Positions 7,398 through 16,004 of a DNA stretch of 64,000 nt are shown here, piece after piece. The position numbers and the translations under genes are program-made. The stretch is from JAVVHH01 sp964235765 (lineage in GTDB: Bacteria > Pseudomonadota > Alphaproteobacteria > Acetobacterales > Acetobacteraceae). Positions within the stretch are counted from its first letter, which is position 1. The number at the start of each line of letters is the position of its first letter. The notes under the pieces were generated by a model, which saw nothing but the letters and a program-made list of their open reading frames with translations, had not been told where the DNA came from and ran no database searches. The DNA lies in NCBI GenBank assembly GCA_964235765.1, contig CAXSDH010000006.1:22617-86616 (forward strand). Direction: 5' to 3'.

Positions 7398-7952
7398 TCA
7401 GCTCTTGGCGTCGGCCGCCACTTGAACGCGGACGATCTTGTCGGGGCCGGACACCGTGCCGCCGCCGCCGGTGCCGCGCTTGATCTTGTCTACGAACTCC
7501 ATGCCCTGCACCACCTGGCCCCAGATGGTGTACTGGCCGTCCAGGTGCGTGGCCGGGGCGAACATGATGTAGAACTGGCTGTTGGCGCTGTTCGGGTTGC
7601 CGGTCCGGGCGGCGCCCACCGTGCCGCGCAGGAAGTGCGCGTTCCGGCTGAACTCGGCTGGCAGGTCCGGCAGGTCGCTGCCGCCGCTGCCCGTTCCGGT
7701 CGGGTCGCCGCCTTGAGCCATGAAGCCCTCGATCACGCGATGGAACGGGGTGCCGTCGTAAAAGCCGCGCCGGGCCAGTTGCTTGACGCGCTCGACGTGC
7801 TTGGGCGCCAGGTCGGGGCGCAAGCGGATAACGACGCGGCCATCCTTCAGGTCCATGTACAGGGTGTTTTCCAGGTCCGCCGGCTGGGCGTCGGCTGCTT
7901 CGGACATCAAGGTTCCAATCAAAACGGTTGCAATCAGGTCACGGCGACGCAT
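7398..7952 (-). CDS. secreted cyclophilin-type peptidyl-prolyl cis-trans isomerase
   Basis: A 184-residue protein with an N-terminal signal peptide (RRRDLIATVLIGTLMSEAADA, cleavage near residue 22), so probably periplasmic. The cyclophilin domain (about 30-180) contains the active-site block FHRVIEGFMAQGGDPTGTG with the catalytic arginine and QGGD, then NPNSANSQFYIMF and the HLDGQYTIWGQV loop. It catalyses proline isomerisation in folding exported proteins. The start overlaps the coaD stop by 19 bases (7934-7952), so gyrA-coaD-cyclophilin appear to be one transcriptional unit. The loop that carries the cyclosporin-binding tryptophan in human CypA has Leu-Asp-Gly here. Confidence 0.92.
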   Translation of the reverse strand: MRRRDLIATVLIGTLMSEAADAQPADLENTLYMDLKDGRVVIRLRPDLAPKHVERVKQLARRGFYDGTPFHRVIEGFMAQGGDPTGTGSGGSDLPDLPAEFSRNAHFLRGTVGAARTGNPNSANSQFYIMFAPATHLDGQYTIWGQVVQGMEFVDKIKRGTGGGGTVSGPDKIVRVQVAADAKS

Positions 7953-8479
7953 GGGCGTTCTCCTTGCTTGGAACGCACCCGGGCAAGCGTCCGTTCCAGC
8001 GTCAATGCCGGCACGAAGCTGGTGACGTCGCCGCCCAGGCGCGCGATCTCCTTCACGAAGCGGGACGAGATGAACTGATGGCTCTCGCTCGCCATCAAGA
8101 ACACCGTCTCGACCGTGTGATCGAGCCGGTAGTTCATCCCCGCCATCTGGAACTCGTAGTCGAAATCGGACACCGCCCGAAGCCCCCGCACGATCACGCC
8201 CGCGTTCACGGACTGCGCGAAGTCGATCAGCAGCCCGGTGAAGCTGCGGACCTCGATCTCCGTGCCGGTGCGGGCCGCGATGGCGTCGGCCTCGGCACGG
8301 ACTAGCTCTACCCGCTCGTCCAGCGGGAACAACGGCCCCTTGCCGGCATTCTCGGCCACCCCCACCACCAGCCGGTGCACCACCTTCGCAGCCCGGGCAA
8401 TGATGTCGACATGGCCGTTGGTCACCGGGTCGAAGGTGCCGGGATAGATCCCGACGTGCCGCACAGGCGCGCTAGGCAT
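7934..8479 (-). CDS. coaD: phosphopantetheine adenylyltransferase
   Basis: 181 residues. It adenylylates 4'-phosphopantetheine to dephospho-CoA, the penultimate step of coenzyme A synthesis, in the cytoplasm. The nucleotidyltransferase motif GTFDPVTNGHVDII (with the T/HxGH-type GH) lies near the N-terminus, RGLRAVSDFDYEFQMA in the middle is the substrate loop, and FISSRFVKEIA near the C-terminus is the ISSTxxR-type motif. The start was placed at the ATG at 8479, where the protein begins MPSAPVRHVGIYPGTFDP; a longer in-frame reading runs into gyrA. The start overlaps the gyrA stop by eight bases. Confidence 0.96.
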   Translation of the reverse strand: MPSAPVRHVGIYPGTFDPVTNGHVDIIARAAKVVHRLVVGVAENAGKGPLFPLDERVELVRAEADAIAARTGTEIEVRSFTGLLIDFAQSVNAGVIVRGLRAVSDFDYEFQMAGMNYRLDHTVETVFLMASESHQFISSRFVKEIARLGGDVTSFVPALTLERTLARVRSKQGERPCVAVT

Positions 8480-11249
8480 CGGGCGCCTCCGCTTGCCCAT
8501 CCGTCTGCGGGTCGATCTCCAGGTCGGCCCCAAGGTCGGCTCCAGCATCGCTCTCGCCATCACCGTTATCCAGTCCCGGCTCATCGACCAGCGGGAACAC
8601 GCTCGTCACGTGCTCGCCCGCGATCACCCGGAACAAGTTCACCCCCATGCTGGCCCGGCCGGTCACGCGCACCTGGTCCACGCTGATGCGGATCAGCCGC
8701 CCCGCATCGGTCACCAGCATCACCCCATCGCCATGACGCACCGGAAAGCTCGCCACGATGGCGTCGCCGGTGCGCGGCGAGAGCGTCATGTTGGTGATGC
8801 CCTGGCCGCCGCGCCCGGTGGTCCGATACTCATAGGCCGACGACCGCTTGCCGAACCCCGCATTCGTCACCGTCAGCAAAATCTCCTCCGCACCCGCCAG
8901 CACCGCCACCCGGTCGGCCGGCAACACCACGGCCGGCACCCCCTCGAGGTCGGGCGCGGGCTCCTCCTCGGCGACCCGGCGCCGGGCCACCCGCAAATAG
9001 CCCGCCCGCTCGTCCATGTCCGCGTCCACATGGCGCAGCACCGACAGGCTGATCACCTCGTCGCCCTCCGCCAGCCGGATGCCGCGCACGCCCGAGCTGT
9101 CGCGCCCGGTGAACACCCGCAAATTGTCGGCATCGATCAGGAACCGCAGGCAGCGGCCCCGCCGCGTCGCCAGGAACACGTCGTCGCCCTCCCGGCACGT
9201 GGCCACGCCGATCAGCCGGTCGCCCTCGTCGAGCTTCATGGCGATCAGGCCGGAGGCGCGGATGCGGCCGAAATCCGACAGCTTGTTGCGCCGCACCGTG
9301 CCGCTCGCGGTCGCGAACACCAAATGCAGGTTCTCCCACAGGCCCTCGTCCTGCGGCAGCGGCAGCACGGTGGTGATCTCGTCGCCGCCCAGTTCCGGCA
9401 GCAGATTGACCAAGGCGCGGCCTTTCGCGGTCGGGCTGGCCTCGGGCAGGCGCCAGACCTTCTCCCGGAACGCCTTGCCGCCGCTGCTGAAGAACAGCAC
9501 CCATTGGTGGGTATGCGCGTTGAAGCTGCGCGTCACCACGTCGTCGCCGCGCGTGCCGGCGCCGGTGCGCCCGCGGCCGCCGCGGTTCTGCTGGCGGAAG
9601 ATGTCGAGCGCGGTCCGCTTGATGAACCCGTCCCGGGTGATGGTCACCACCATCTGCCCGGGCTCGATCAGGCTCTCGTCGTCCTGGTCGGCCAAGGCGT
9701 CCACGATCGCGGTCATCCGCGGCGCCGCGATCTCGGTCCGCACGCGCAGCAGCTCGTCGCGGATCACCTCCAGCCGGCGCGGCCGGCTGTCGAGGATGTT
9801 CAGCAACTCGGTAATCCGCGCCGCGACCTCGACCAGTTCCTCCTGGATCTTGTCGCGCTCGAGCCCGGTCAGCCGGGCCAGGCGCAGCTCGAGGATGCCG
9901 CGCGCCTGCGCCTCGGTCAGCCGCACCGTCTCGTCATGGATCAGGTTGCCGCTATCGTCGATCAGGGCCAGCAGCGCCGACACGTCGCCCGCCGGCCAGT
10001 CCCGGTCCATCAGCCCGGCGCGCGCCGTCGCCGCGTCCGGGCTGCTGCGGATCACCCGGATCACCTCATCGATGTTGGCGACCGCGATCGCCAACCCGAC
10101 CAACAGGTGCGCCCGGTCCCGCGCCTTGTTCAGTTCGAACCGGCTGCGCCGCAGCACCACGTCCTCGCGGAAGGCCAGGAACACCTGCAGCGCGTCCTTC
10201 AACCCCATCAACCGCGGGCGCCCGCCGTCGAGCGCCAGGAAGTTCACGCCGAAACTCGTCTGCAACTGGGTGAACCGATACAGGTGGTTCAGCACCACCT
10301 CAGCCGTCGCCTCCCGCTTTAGCTCGATCACGATCCGCATGCCATCGCGGTCGCTCTCGTCGCGCATGTCGGAAATGCCCTCGACGGTCTTCGACCGCAC
10401 CAGCTCGGCGATGCGCTCCAGCAAGTTGCTCTTGTTCACCTGATACGGGATTTCGCCGACGATCAGCGCCTGCCGGTTGCCCTTCATCTCCTCGATGAAC
10501 GCCTTGGCCCGCACCACCAGGCTGCCCCGCCCACCCTCGAACGCGCTGCGGATGCCGGCCCGGCCCAGGATCATGCCGCCGGTCGGGAAGTCGGGCCCAG
10601 GCACGATGCGCATGAGGTCGTCGAGCGAAATGTCCGGGTCACCGATCAACGCCAGCGCGGCATCGATGATCTCGCCCGGGTTGTGCGGCGGAATGTTGGT
10701 GGCCATGCCGACCGCGATGCCGTTGGCGCCGTTGATCAGCAGGTTCGGATAGCTGGCCGGGAGCACCTTCGGCTCCTCCCCGCTCTCGTCGTAGCTCGGC
10801 ATGAAATCGACGGTGTCCTTGTCGATATCCGCCAGCAGATACCCGGCCGACCGCGCCAGCCGCGCCTCCGTATAACGCATCGCCGCCGGTGGATCGCCGT
10901 CGATGGAGCCGAAATTGCCCTGCCCGTCGATCAGCGGCACCCGCATGCTGAACGGCTGCGCCATGCGCACCAGCGCGTCATAAATCGAAGCGTCGCCATG
11001 CGGATGATACTTGCCCATCACGTCGCCCACCACGCGGGCGGACTTGCGATAGGGCTTGTCGGCCGTATAGCCGCTCTCGTTCATCGCAAACAGGATGCGC
11101 CGGTGCACCGGCTTCAGCCCATCCCGCGCATCCGGAAGCGCCCGGCTGACGATGACCGACATGGCATAATCGAGATACGAGCGCCGCATCTCGTCCTCGA
11201 GCAGGACGGGCGGATAGGCCGGGCCGGGGGTAGAAGGCTTGTCGCTCAA
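8472..11249 (-). CDS. gyrA: DNA gyrase subunit A
   Basis: A 925-residue, full-length GyrA. With GyrB it introduces negative supercoils using ATP. The N-terminal breakage-reunion domain carries the catalytic tyrosine in AMRYTEARL (about residue 126). The C-terminal half is the six-bladed beta-pinwheel, with the GyrA-box-like QQNRGGRGRTGAGTR near residue 555, and the protein ends in an acidic tail. The quinolone-contact loop reads HPHGDASIYD, so the residue equivalent to E. coli Ser83 is Ala (residue 87 here) and Asp87 is kept. It is the first gene of the gyrA-coaD-cyclophilin unit. Confidence 0.98.
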   Translation of the reverse strand: MSDKPSTPGPAYPPVLLEDEMRRSYLDYAMSVIVSRALPDARDGLKPVHRRILFAMNESGYTADKPYRKSARVVGDVMGKYHPHGDASIYDALVRMAQPFSMRVPLIDGQGNFGSIDGDPPAAMRYTEARLARSAGYLLADIDKDTVDFMPSYDESGEEPKVLPASYPNLLINGANGIAVGMATNIPPHNPGEIIDAALALIGDPDISLDDLMRIVPGPDFPTGGMILGRAGIRSAFEGGRGSLVVRAKAFIEEMKGNRQALIVGEIPYQVNKSNLLERIAELVRSKTVEGISDMRDESDRDGMRIVIELKREATAEVVLNHLYRFTQLQTSFGVNFLALDGGRPRLMGLKDALQVFLAFREDVVLRRSRFELNKARDRAHLLVGLAIAVANIDEVIRVIRSSPDAATARAGLMDRDWPAGDVSALLALIDDSGNLIHDETVRLTEAQARGILELRLARLTGLERDKIQEELVEVAARITELLNILDSRPRRLEVIRDELLRVRTEIAAPRMTAIVDALADQDDESLIEPGQMVVTITRDGFIKRTALDIFRQQNRGGRGRTGAGTRGDDVVTRSFNAHTHQWVLFFSSGGKAFREKVWRLPEASPTAKGRALVNLLPELGGDEITTVLPLPQDEGLWENLHLVFATASGTVRRNKLSDFGRIRASGLIAMKLDEGDRLIGVATCREGDDVFLATRRGRCLRFLIDADNLRVFTGRDSSGVRGIRLAEGDEVISLSVLRHVDADMDERAGYLRVARRRVAEEEPAPDLEGVPAVVLPADRVAVLAGAEEILLTVTNAGFGKRSSAYEYRTTGRGGQGITNMTLSPRTGDAIVASFPVRHGDGVMLVTDAGRLIRISVDQVRVTGRASMGVNLFRVIAGEHVTSVFPLVDEPGLDNGDGESDAGADLGADLEIDPQTDGQAEAPDA

Positions 11250-11616
11250 TCAGGGGTCCAGTCGGTTATGCAGGGAAGTCATCGCCATGCCGGCCGGCGC
11301 TCCGACCGACCGCGTTCAGGGAGAGTCCCTTGAAAAGCGGGCTTGTTTTCGCCGTTGATAAGGTAAAACCCGGTCACTCTGTAGACTAGCGCGCTGCTGA
11401 GGGTCAATCCGCCCGTTTCCAGGTTCGCTTCCTCAGCCTGGGCACAAGCCTCGAACGATTGACGCGAGCATGGGCTGAAGCACAGCCAGTTGCTGCGGCA
11501 CGTTGGGGATCAGATGATGATCTGTTTTGCCCAGTCCCGTGAGGCGATGGGCGTGATCGGATCGGGCTGTCGGACGAGCGCGTCACGCCATAGGAAGCGA
11601 AGCGCCCCCAACCTGC
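11250..11616. other. 367-base intergenic region upstream of gyrA
   Basis: The stretch nearest gyrA (11330-11390) is less GC-rich than its surroundings and probably holds the gyrA promoter on the minus strand, but I cannot fix the boxes. Short open frames between 11404 and 11590 have no recognisable protein character. No repeats or mobile-element ends were seen. Confidence 0.4.
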
Positions 11617-12501
11617 TCAGTACCCGATCTGTTTCAACTGGTCGACGATGGACGTTGGCACGCCGTACTTGGCGTAGATGAGCTTCAGGGTGCCATCGGC
11701 CCGGTAGTTGGCAAGCAGAGCGTTCACTGCCTTGGCCAGGTCGGCCTCCCGTCCGTTGATGCACAGGCCGCCGGGGTAGATTTCAAGCGCCGGGCCGACC
11801 ACGCGCAGTTCGCTGGCGGCGGGCGCATTGGCGAGCATGAAGCGGACGATGGTGGAGTTGGTGACCAGGAAGTCCACTTGCTTGTTCTGCAGCGCGAGCA
11901 GCAGCTCGGGTGAACCGGGGAATTCGGTGACGCCAGCCGCCCCGGGCAGATGGCGGCGGGCATCCTGCAAGTAGATCTCGCCCTGCACGCCGCCCATGCG
12001 CTTACCGCGCACATCGTCCCAGGTGGCGATGCCGCTGTCCTTACGGGTCAGGGCGATCAGGCCGGACAGGGCAATCGGGCTCGACATGATGAAATCATCG
12101 GTGGCAAGGCGCTGGGTCGTCCAGGCCGCGGAGGCGCAGGCCATATCGAAGCGATTGGCCTTCAGGCCTGGCAGCGAGGACACGAACGGCAGCTTCACGA
12201 AGTCGACAGGCAGGCCGAGGTCCTCGCCGAGCTTGAGGAACAAGTCGTGCGCAAAGCCGGTCAGTTCGCCGGTCTTGGGGTCCACGAAGTCGCCGGGTGG
12301 CGCTTCGCCGGTCACGGTGATGGTAAGGCGGCCGGGCTTGACGAGGTTTTTCAGCGGCCAGGGCTTGGGCAGGAAGGACACGGCACCGCCGGTGATGTTC
12401 ATCGCCGCGGCAACCGGGTCGGGCGCGTCCTGTGCAGAGACGGGGACCGGGATTGAGCCAGCGCTCAGCAAGACCGTGGCAAGCAACAGGCGGTGGATCA
12501 T
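11617..12501 (-). CDS. periplasmic amino-acid-type ABC transporter substrate-binding protein (family 3)
   Basis: 294 residues with a signal peptide (LLLATVLLSAGSIPVPVSAQ, cleavage near 23). The mature part is a type II, family 3 solute-binding protein: the N-lobe contains TGELTGFAHDLFLKLGEDLG, the middle TDDFIMSSPIALSGLIALTR, and the hinge and C-lobe include KRMGGVQGEIY. Such proteins deliver polar amino acids or derivatives to HisM/GlnP-type permeases, two of which are encoded at 13397-14832. The ATG at 12501 follows GGAGGCTCCC upstream. It is separated from those permeases by a gene on the opposite strand. The ligand is unknown. Confidence 0.86.
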   Translation of the reverse strand: MIHRLLLATVLLSAGSIPVPVSAQDAPDPVAAAMNITGGAVSFLPKPWPLKNLVKPGRLTITVTGEAPPGDFVDPKTGELTGFAHDLFLKLGEDLGLPVDFVKLPFVSSLPGLKANRFDMACASAAWTTQRLATDDFIMSSPIALSGLIALTRKDSGIATWDDVRGKRMGGVQGEIYLQDARRHLPGAAGVTEFPGSPELLLALQNKQVDFLVTNSTIVRFMLANAPAASELRVVGPALEIYPGGLCINGREADLAKAVNALLANYRADGTLKLIYAKYGVPTSIVDQLKQIGY

Positions 12502-12539
12502 CGGGAGCCTCCTTGACAGGTGTGGGCATAGCAAGTGGC

Positions 12540-13526
12540 ATGCCGGGCATGGAACCAGCGCTGCTTGTGTCCGCCGGGCATCACCATTTCGATCACCGCG
12601 CATCGCCATTCGTGGCGCAGGCGTTCGGCTGGTTTGCCGAAGAGGGGGCCGGGGCGGTCGAGGTGGCTGCGTCCGGGGAGGACGATCACACCGTTGCGGC
12701 GCTCCGGGCCGGGACCGTGGATATAGGCCTGGACGTCTCGCCGACCAAGGTGCTCGCCGATCACCTGGCAGGCGGCAACCTGGTGATCGTCGGCTCGATG
12801 GCGAACGGCATCGGCCAGGTGCTGACGGCGGTGCCGGGCATCGACAGCGTCCCGGCCCTGAAGGGGCGGCGGATCCATGTGGTGGAGCGCGGCAGCGGGG
12901 TGGACTGGCACCCGCTGCGCATCCTGCTGCGGCAGCATGGGATCGACCCGGACCGGGACGTGACGCTGGTGCATGGCGCGCCATACCCGCTATTCGGCAA
13001 CGCGGACCGGGATTTCCGCGCGGGAGTGGCGGACGCGCGCATGCTGCTGCACGCGGAAGCGCCCAAGCTGCGGGCCGCCGGGTACCCGGTACTGCATGAC
13101 TTCCTTGCGGCATATCCCGTGGACTACCCGCAAAGGGTGATCGTGACGACGCGGACGTTTGCAGCGCAGCACCGGGAGCGGCTCGGCGCATTCCTGCGGG
13201 CGATGGTGCGAGGCTACCGCTTCCTGCGCGACGAGGAGCGCTATACCGAGGCGATGGCGGTCGTGCGGCGGGCCATGCCGGGCGAGCCGGGGCTGGGCTT
13301 CCCGCCGGGGATCACGGAGCACTTCCTTGGCACGCATTATTTCGGCTTCAAGCAGATGCCGCATGACGGCGGGGTGTCGGCCTCGAGTTTGCAGCGCTAC
13401 ATCGACGAGGAAGCATTGGAGGGCAGGGTGCCGCCCGGGCTTCGCGCAGGCGCGGTGCTGGAGGAGGGGCCGGTCGCGGCGGCCGCGGCGGACGTCACGC
13501 AGCGGTTCGGGGCGGGATATGGGTAG
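12540..13526 (+). CDS. NMT1/SsuA-like binding-fold protein without signal peptide
   Basis: 328 residues. The fold resembles the nitrate/taurine/pyrimidine-precursor binding family: a VAQAFGWFAEEGAG start, DDHTVAALRAGTVDIG, then LKGRRIHV and YPQRVIVTTRTFAAQHRERL. No signal peptide is visible from the ATG at 12540, so it may be cytoplasmic or use an unidentified start; family members without signals include THI5-like enzymes and regulators. It is transcribed divergently from the family 3 binding protein with only 38 bases between starts. Its 3' end overlaps the permease gene on the other strand by 130 bases. Function not assigned. Confidence 0.65.
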   Translation: MPGMEPALLVSAGHHHFDHRASPFVAQAFGWFAEEGAGAVEVAASGEDDHTVAALRAGTVDIGLDVSPTKVLADHLAGGNLVIVGSMANGIGQVLTAVPGIDSVPALKGRRIHVVERGSGVDWHPLRILLRQHGIDPDRDVTLVHGAPYPLFGNADRDFRAGVADARMLLHAEAPKLRAAGYPVLHDFLAAYPVDYPQRVIVTTRTFAAQHRERLGAFLRAMVRGYRFLRDEERYTEAMAVVRRAMPGEPGLGFPPGITEHFLGTHYFGFKQMPHDGGVSASSLQRYIDEEALEGRVPPGLRAGAVLEEGPVAAAAADVTQRFGAGYG

Positions 13527-14188
13527 CCGCCCCATGCCGCGGCGCGGCGGCGCAGCCTCGCTTCAAGCACGGCCTGCAATCCGGCGAGCACGCCCGTCAT
13601 CGCCAGGTACAGGATCGCGGCAAGCATGAGGAAGTCGGTCGCGGAGTAGGTCACGGCCATGGCGCCCAGCGACGCCCCGGTCAGCTCACGGACGCCCACC
13701 AGCGAGGCGATCGCCGTAGCCTTGAGCACGATGATCGCGTTGGTCAGCAAGGGCGGCACCAGCACCGGCCAGGCTTGCGGCATGATGACCCGGCGAAGCG
13801 TGAGCGGCAGGGGGCAGCCGAGCGCGCGGGCGGCATCCCATTGCCCGGGTGGGATGCTGGAGAGGGACGCGCGCACGTCCTCGCTCAGGTAGGCCGAGGC
13901 GGTCAGCGTCATGCCGAGCAAGGCGGCGGAGAATGGCTGCAGCACCACGCCCAGCGACGGCAGGCCATAGAAGGTGAAGTAGAGCACGATCAGCGCCGGC
14001 AGCGCGCGGAAGGTCTGTACGAAGGCGGTGCAGACAGGCGCGGCGAAGCGCACCCGCAAATGGCGGCAGAGCGCGACGGCGAAAGCCAGCGGCAGCGAAA
14101 TGCCCAGCACAAGCGCGGCCAGCGCCACCGTGATGCCGAAGCCGGTCATGATCTCGGGCAGGTATTGCCGCACCAGTTCCGTGTTCAC
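13397..14188 (-). CDS. polar amino acid ABC transporter permease (HisM/GlnP family)
   Basis: 263 residues with about five transmembrane helices. The inner-membrane permease signature, the EAA-loop, is QWDAARALGCPLPLTLRRVIMPQA (about residues 125-148), where the ATPase would dock. The GTG at 14188 overlaps the stop of the partner permease as GTGA. The last 45 or so residues (after ARLRRRAAA) are an extra tail that lies opposite the end of the plus-strand binding-fold gene; family members normally stop near that point. No ATPase gene is nearby, so one must be shared or encoded elsewhere. Confidence 0.85.
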   Translation of the reverse strand: MNTELVRQYLPEIMTGFGITVALAALVLGISLPLAFAVALCRHLRVRFAAPVCTAFVQTFRALPALIVLYFTFYGLPSLGVVLQPFSAALLGMTLTASAYLSEDVRASLSSIPPGQWDAARALGCPLPLTLRRVIMPQAWPVLVPPLLTNAIIVLKATAIASLVGVRELTGASLGAMAVTYSATDFLMLAAILYLAMTGVLAGLQAVLEARLRRRAAAWGGYPYPAPNRCVTSAAAAATGPSSSTAPARSPGGTLPSNASSSM

Positions 14189-14832
14189 CGCGCGTGCTCC
14201 AGCCGGGCCTGCGCGGCGAACATCACCGCGCTGACGGCGGCGAAGAACAACGCGACCAGCAGCAGCACCTCCAGCGGCCGGAAGGTGATGGCGAACAGCG
14301 ACTTGCCCACGGAGGTGACCTCGCGCACCCCGACCACGGTGGCAAGCACGGTGTTCTTCAGCAGCGACGCGGTGTGAGATACGAAGGGCGCGAGCACGGC
14401 CCGCAGCGCCTGTGGCAGCACGACGCGCCACAGGATGGGGACGCGTCGCAGGCCGAGGGCGCGGGCGGCCTCGACCGTGCCGGGCGGCACGGCGGCAAAG
14501 CCGGCGCGGAACACCTCGGCATAGATGAAGGTCATGTACAGGCCGAGGCCGGTGACAGCCGCGGCGAATGGCGGCAGCTCGATCCCGTAGTCTGGCGGCA
14601 TGAAAAACACGATCATGAGGATCAGCAAAGGCGGCAGTCCACGCACGATCCAGCTCAGGAAGCCCAGCACGACGCGCGCGGCTGCCGGGCCGCGGTCCCG
14701 CCCGACCGCGACGGCGACCCCGCAGGGGGTCGCCGCCGCGACGATGGTGACGGTCAGCAGCAGCGTCATGCCGGCGCCGCGAAGCAGCGCGGGCCAGGCG
14801 GCGAACACCGGACCGAACGACAGGGCCGACAT
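14185..14832 (-). CDS. polar amino acid ABC transporter permease (HisM/GlnP family)
   Basis: 215 residues with about five transmembrane helices. EAA-loop GTVEAARALGLRRVPILWRV (about residues 118-137) is followed by LPQALRAVLAPFVSHTASLLKNT, the classic HisM pattern. It forms the heterodimeric membrane channel with the overlapping downstream permease. It is 27 bases downstream of the cupin gene, so the permeases seem to belong to the oxidoreductase operon that begins at 18669, which suggests that the imported compound is the substrate of those enzymes (inference). Confidence 0.88.
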   Translation of the reverse strand: MSALSFGPVFAAWPALLRGAGMTLLLTVTIVAAATPCGVAVAVGRDRGPAAARVVLGFLSWIVRGLPPLLILMIVFFMPPDYGIELPPFAAAVTGLGLYMTFIYAEVFRAGFAAVPPGTVEAARALGLRRVPILWRVVLPQALRAVLAPFVSHTASLLKNTVLATVVGVREVTSVGKSLFAITFRPLEVLLLVALFFAAVSAVMFAAQARLEHAR

Positions 14833-14859
14833 GCTGCGAGCTGCCGCTCGCGGTCCGGC

Positions 14860-15225
14860 TCAGACCTCCAGCGGCTCGCGCGAGGGGGTGCAGGACACGG
14901 CAACCACCAGCCCGGCATCGCCGATGATGTGGCGATATTCATAGCGGACGGGCAGGTACATGGCATCGCCGGGCTTGAACATGCGCTCGCGCCCGTCGGC
15001 GAGGTCGATCTGCCGCGACCAGCCGTGCAGGCAGAACAGCACCACCTCGTGCTTGCCGTTGCCGCGGACGATGGTCTCGAAGAACGGCATGTAGGTGGTG
15101 ATGTGGAACGAGAACGAGGAGCCCTGGTGCCGCTTGGTGATCAGTCGGTGGCTGAACTCCTGGCCTTCGTGGACCCAGACGCGCTCGACGTCCTCCTGCC
15201 GGCTCCACATGATCTTGTCACCCAT
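14860..15225 (-). CDS. cupin protein distantly like ectoine synthase
   Basis: 121 residues, one cupin barrel. The block SSFSFHITTYMPFFETIVRG resembles the GFSFHETT strand of ectoine synthase EctC, and KHEVVLFCLHGWSRQIDLADG plus FKPGDAMYLPVRYEYRH form the two cupin motifs. The start is decided by GGAGGT located seven bases before the ATG at 15225; an ATG at 15240 lies upstream of that site and overlaps the SDR stop. Ectoine synthase cyclises N-acetyl-diaminobutyrate, but no ectA or ectB is nearby, so this is more likely a cyclase, isomerase or dioxygenase acting in the local pathway. The exact reaction is unknown. Confidence 0.7.
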   Translation of the reverse strand: MGDKIMWSRQEDVERVWVHEGQEFSHRLITKRHQGSSFSFHITTYMPFFETIVRGNGKHEVVLFCLHGWSRQIDLADGRERMFKPGDAMYLPVRYEYRHIIGDAGLVVAVSCTPSREPLEV

Positions 15226-15239
15226 CGCGTGCACCTCCA

Positions 15240-16004
15240 TCAGGGGAAAACGTACCAGGTTTCGGCGCTGCCGCCGTCCACCAGCAGCATGTGGCCGGTG
15301 ACGTAGGCCGCGTCCGGCGACGCAAGATACAGCACGGCGCGGGCCACGTCGTCGGGGGCGCCGACGCGGCGGAGCGGGATCTTGGCGGCCTGCGCCACCA
15401 GCCGCGGCTCCTGCGATTGCCAATCCTCCGCCGGGTCGCGGATCGGGCCGGGACTGACGCCGTTGACGCGGATGCCGTGCGCCGCCCATTCGAGCGCCAT
15501 CTGCTTGGTCAACGACACCAGCGCCGCCTTGCTCGGGCCATAGGCGCCGGCAAGCGGGTAGGAGCGGTGGGCGGAGGCGCCGGCGATCGTGACGATAGCG
15601 CCGCCGCCAGCCCCGATCATGTGCCGGGCGGCGGCGGTGCAGGCGAGGAACGCGGCCTTGAGGTTGACGGCGACCACATGGTCCCATTCGGCCTCCCCGA
15701 GCGTTTCGAGGGGCCCCCGCCCGCGCCCGCCGGCATTGACCACCAGCAGATCGAGCCGGCCGAGGGCGGCAACCGTGGCGCGCACCATGGCGTCGGCGTC
15801 GGCGCGCTGGGTAAGGTCGGCGCGGATCGCCATGGCATGACGGCCGAGCGCCTCGATGTCCGACACGGTGGCGTCGGCGCTTTCCTCGTCGGCGTGCCAG
15901 GTCAGCGCGACGTCGGCCCCGGCCTCCGCCAACGCGAGCGCGATGGCGCGGCCGATGCCGCGGCCGCCGCCGGTCACGAGCGCGGCCTGGCCTGCCAGCC
16001 TCAT
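15240..16004 (-). CDS. short-chain dehydrogenase/reductase (SDR)
   Basis: 254 residues. The classical SDR features are all present: TGGGRGIGRA cofactor motif (about 10-19), NAG at about 90, the catalytic Ser with YGPSK (Tyr and Lys near 158 and 162), and the C-terminal GHMLLVDGGSAETW typical of FabG-like enzymes. It would oxidise or reduce a hydroxyl/keto group with NAD(P). The ATG at 16004 overlaps the stop of the FAD oxidoreductase (ATGA). The position in the operon suggests it acts on an intermediate made by the two flavoenzymes; the substrate is not known. Confidence 0.92.
   Translation of the reverse strand: MRLAGQAALVTGGGRGIGRAIALALAEAGADVALTWHADEESADATVSDIEALGRHAMAIRADLTQRADADAMVRATVAALGRLDLLVVNAGGRGRGPLETLGEAEWDHVVAVNLKAAFLACTAAARHMIGAGGGAIVTIAGASAHRSYPLAGAYGPSKAALVSLTKQMALEWAAHGIRVNGVSPGPIRDPAEDWQSQEPRLVAQAAKIPLRRVGAPDDVARAVLYLASPDAAYVTGHMLLVDGGSAETWYVFP

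Noticed and set aside
11404..11586. A 60-residue minus-strand frame near 11.5 kb, considered as an insertion-sequence fragment
   Set aside because: No transposase motif, no terminal inverted repeats and no target duplication; treated as non-coding.
14860..15225. Annotation of the cupin as ectoine synthase (ectC)
   Set aside because: Only one strand block resembles EctC and ectA/ectB are absent; context is an oxidoreductase and permease operon.
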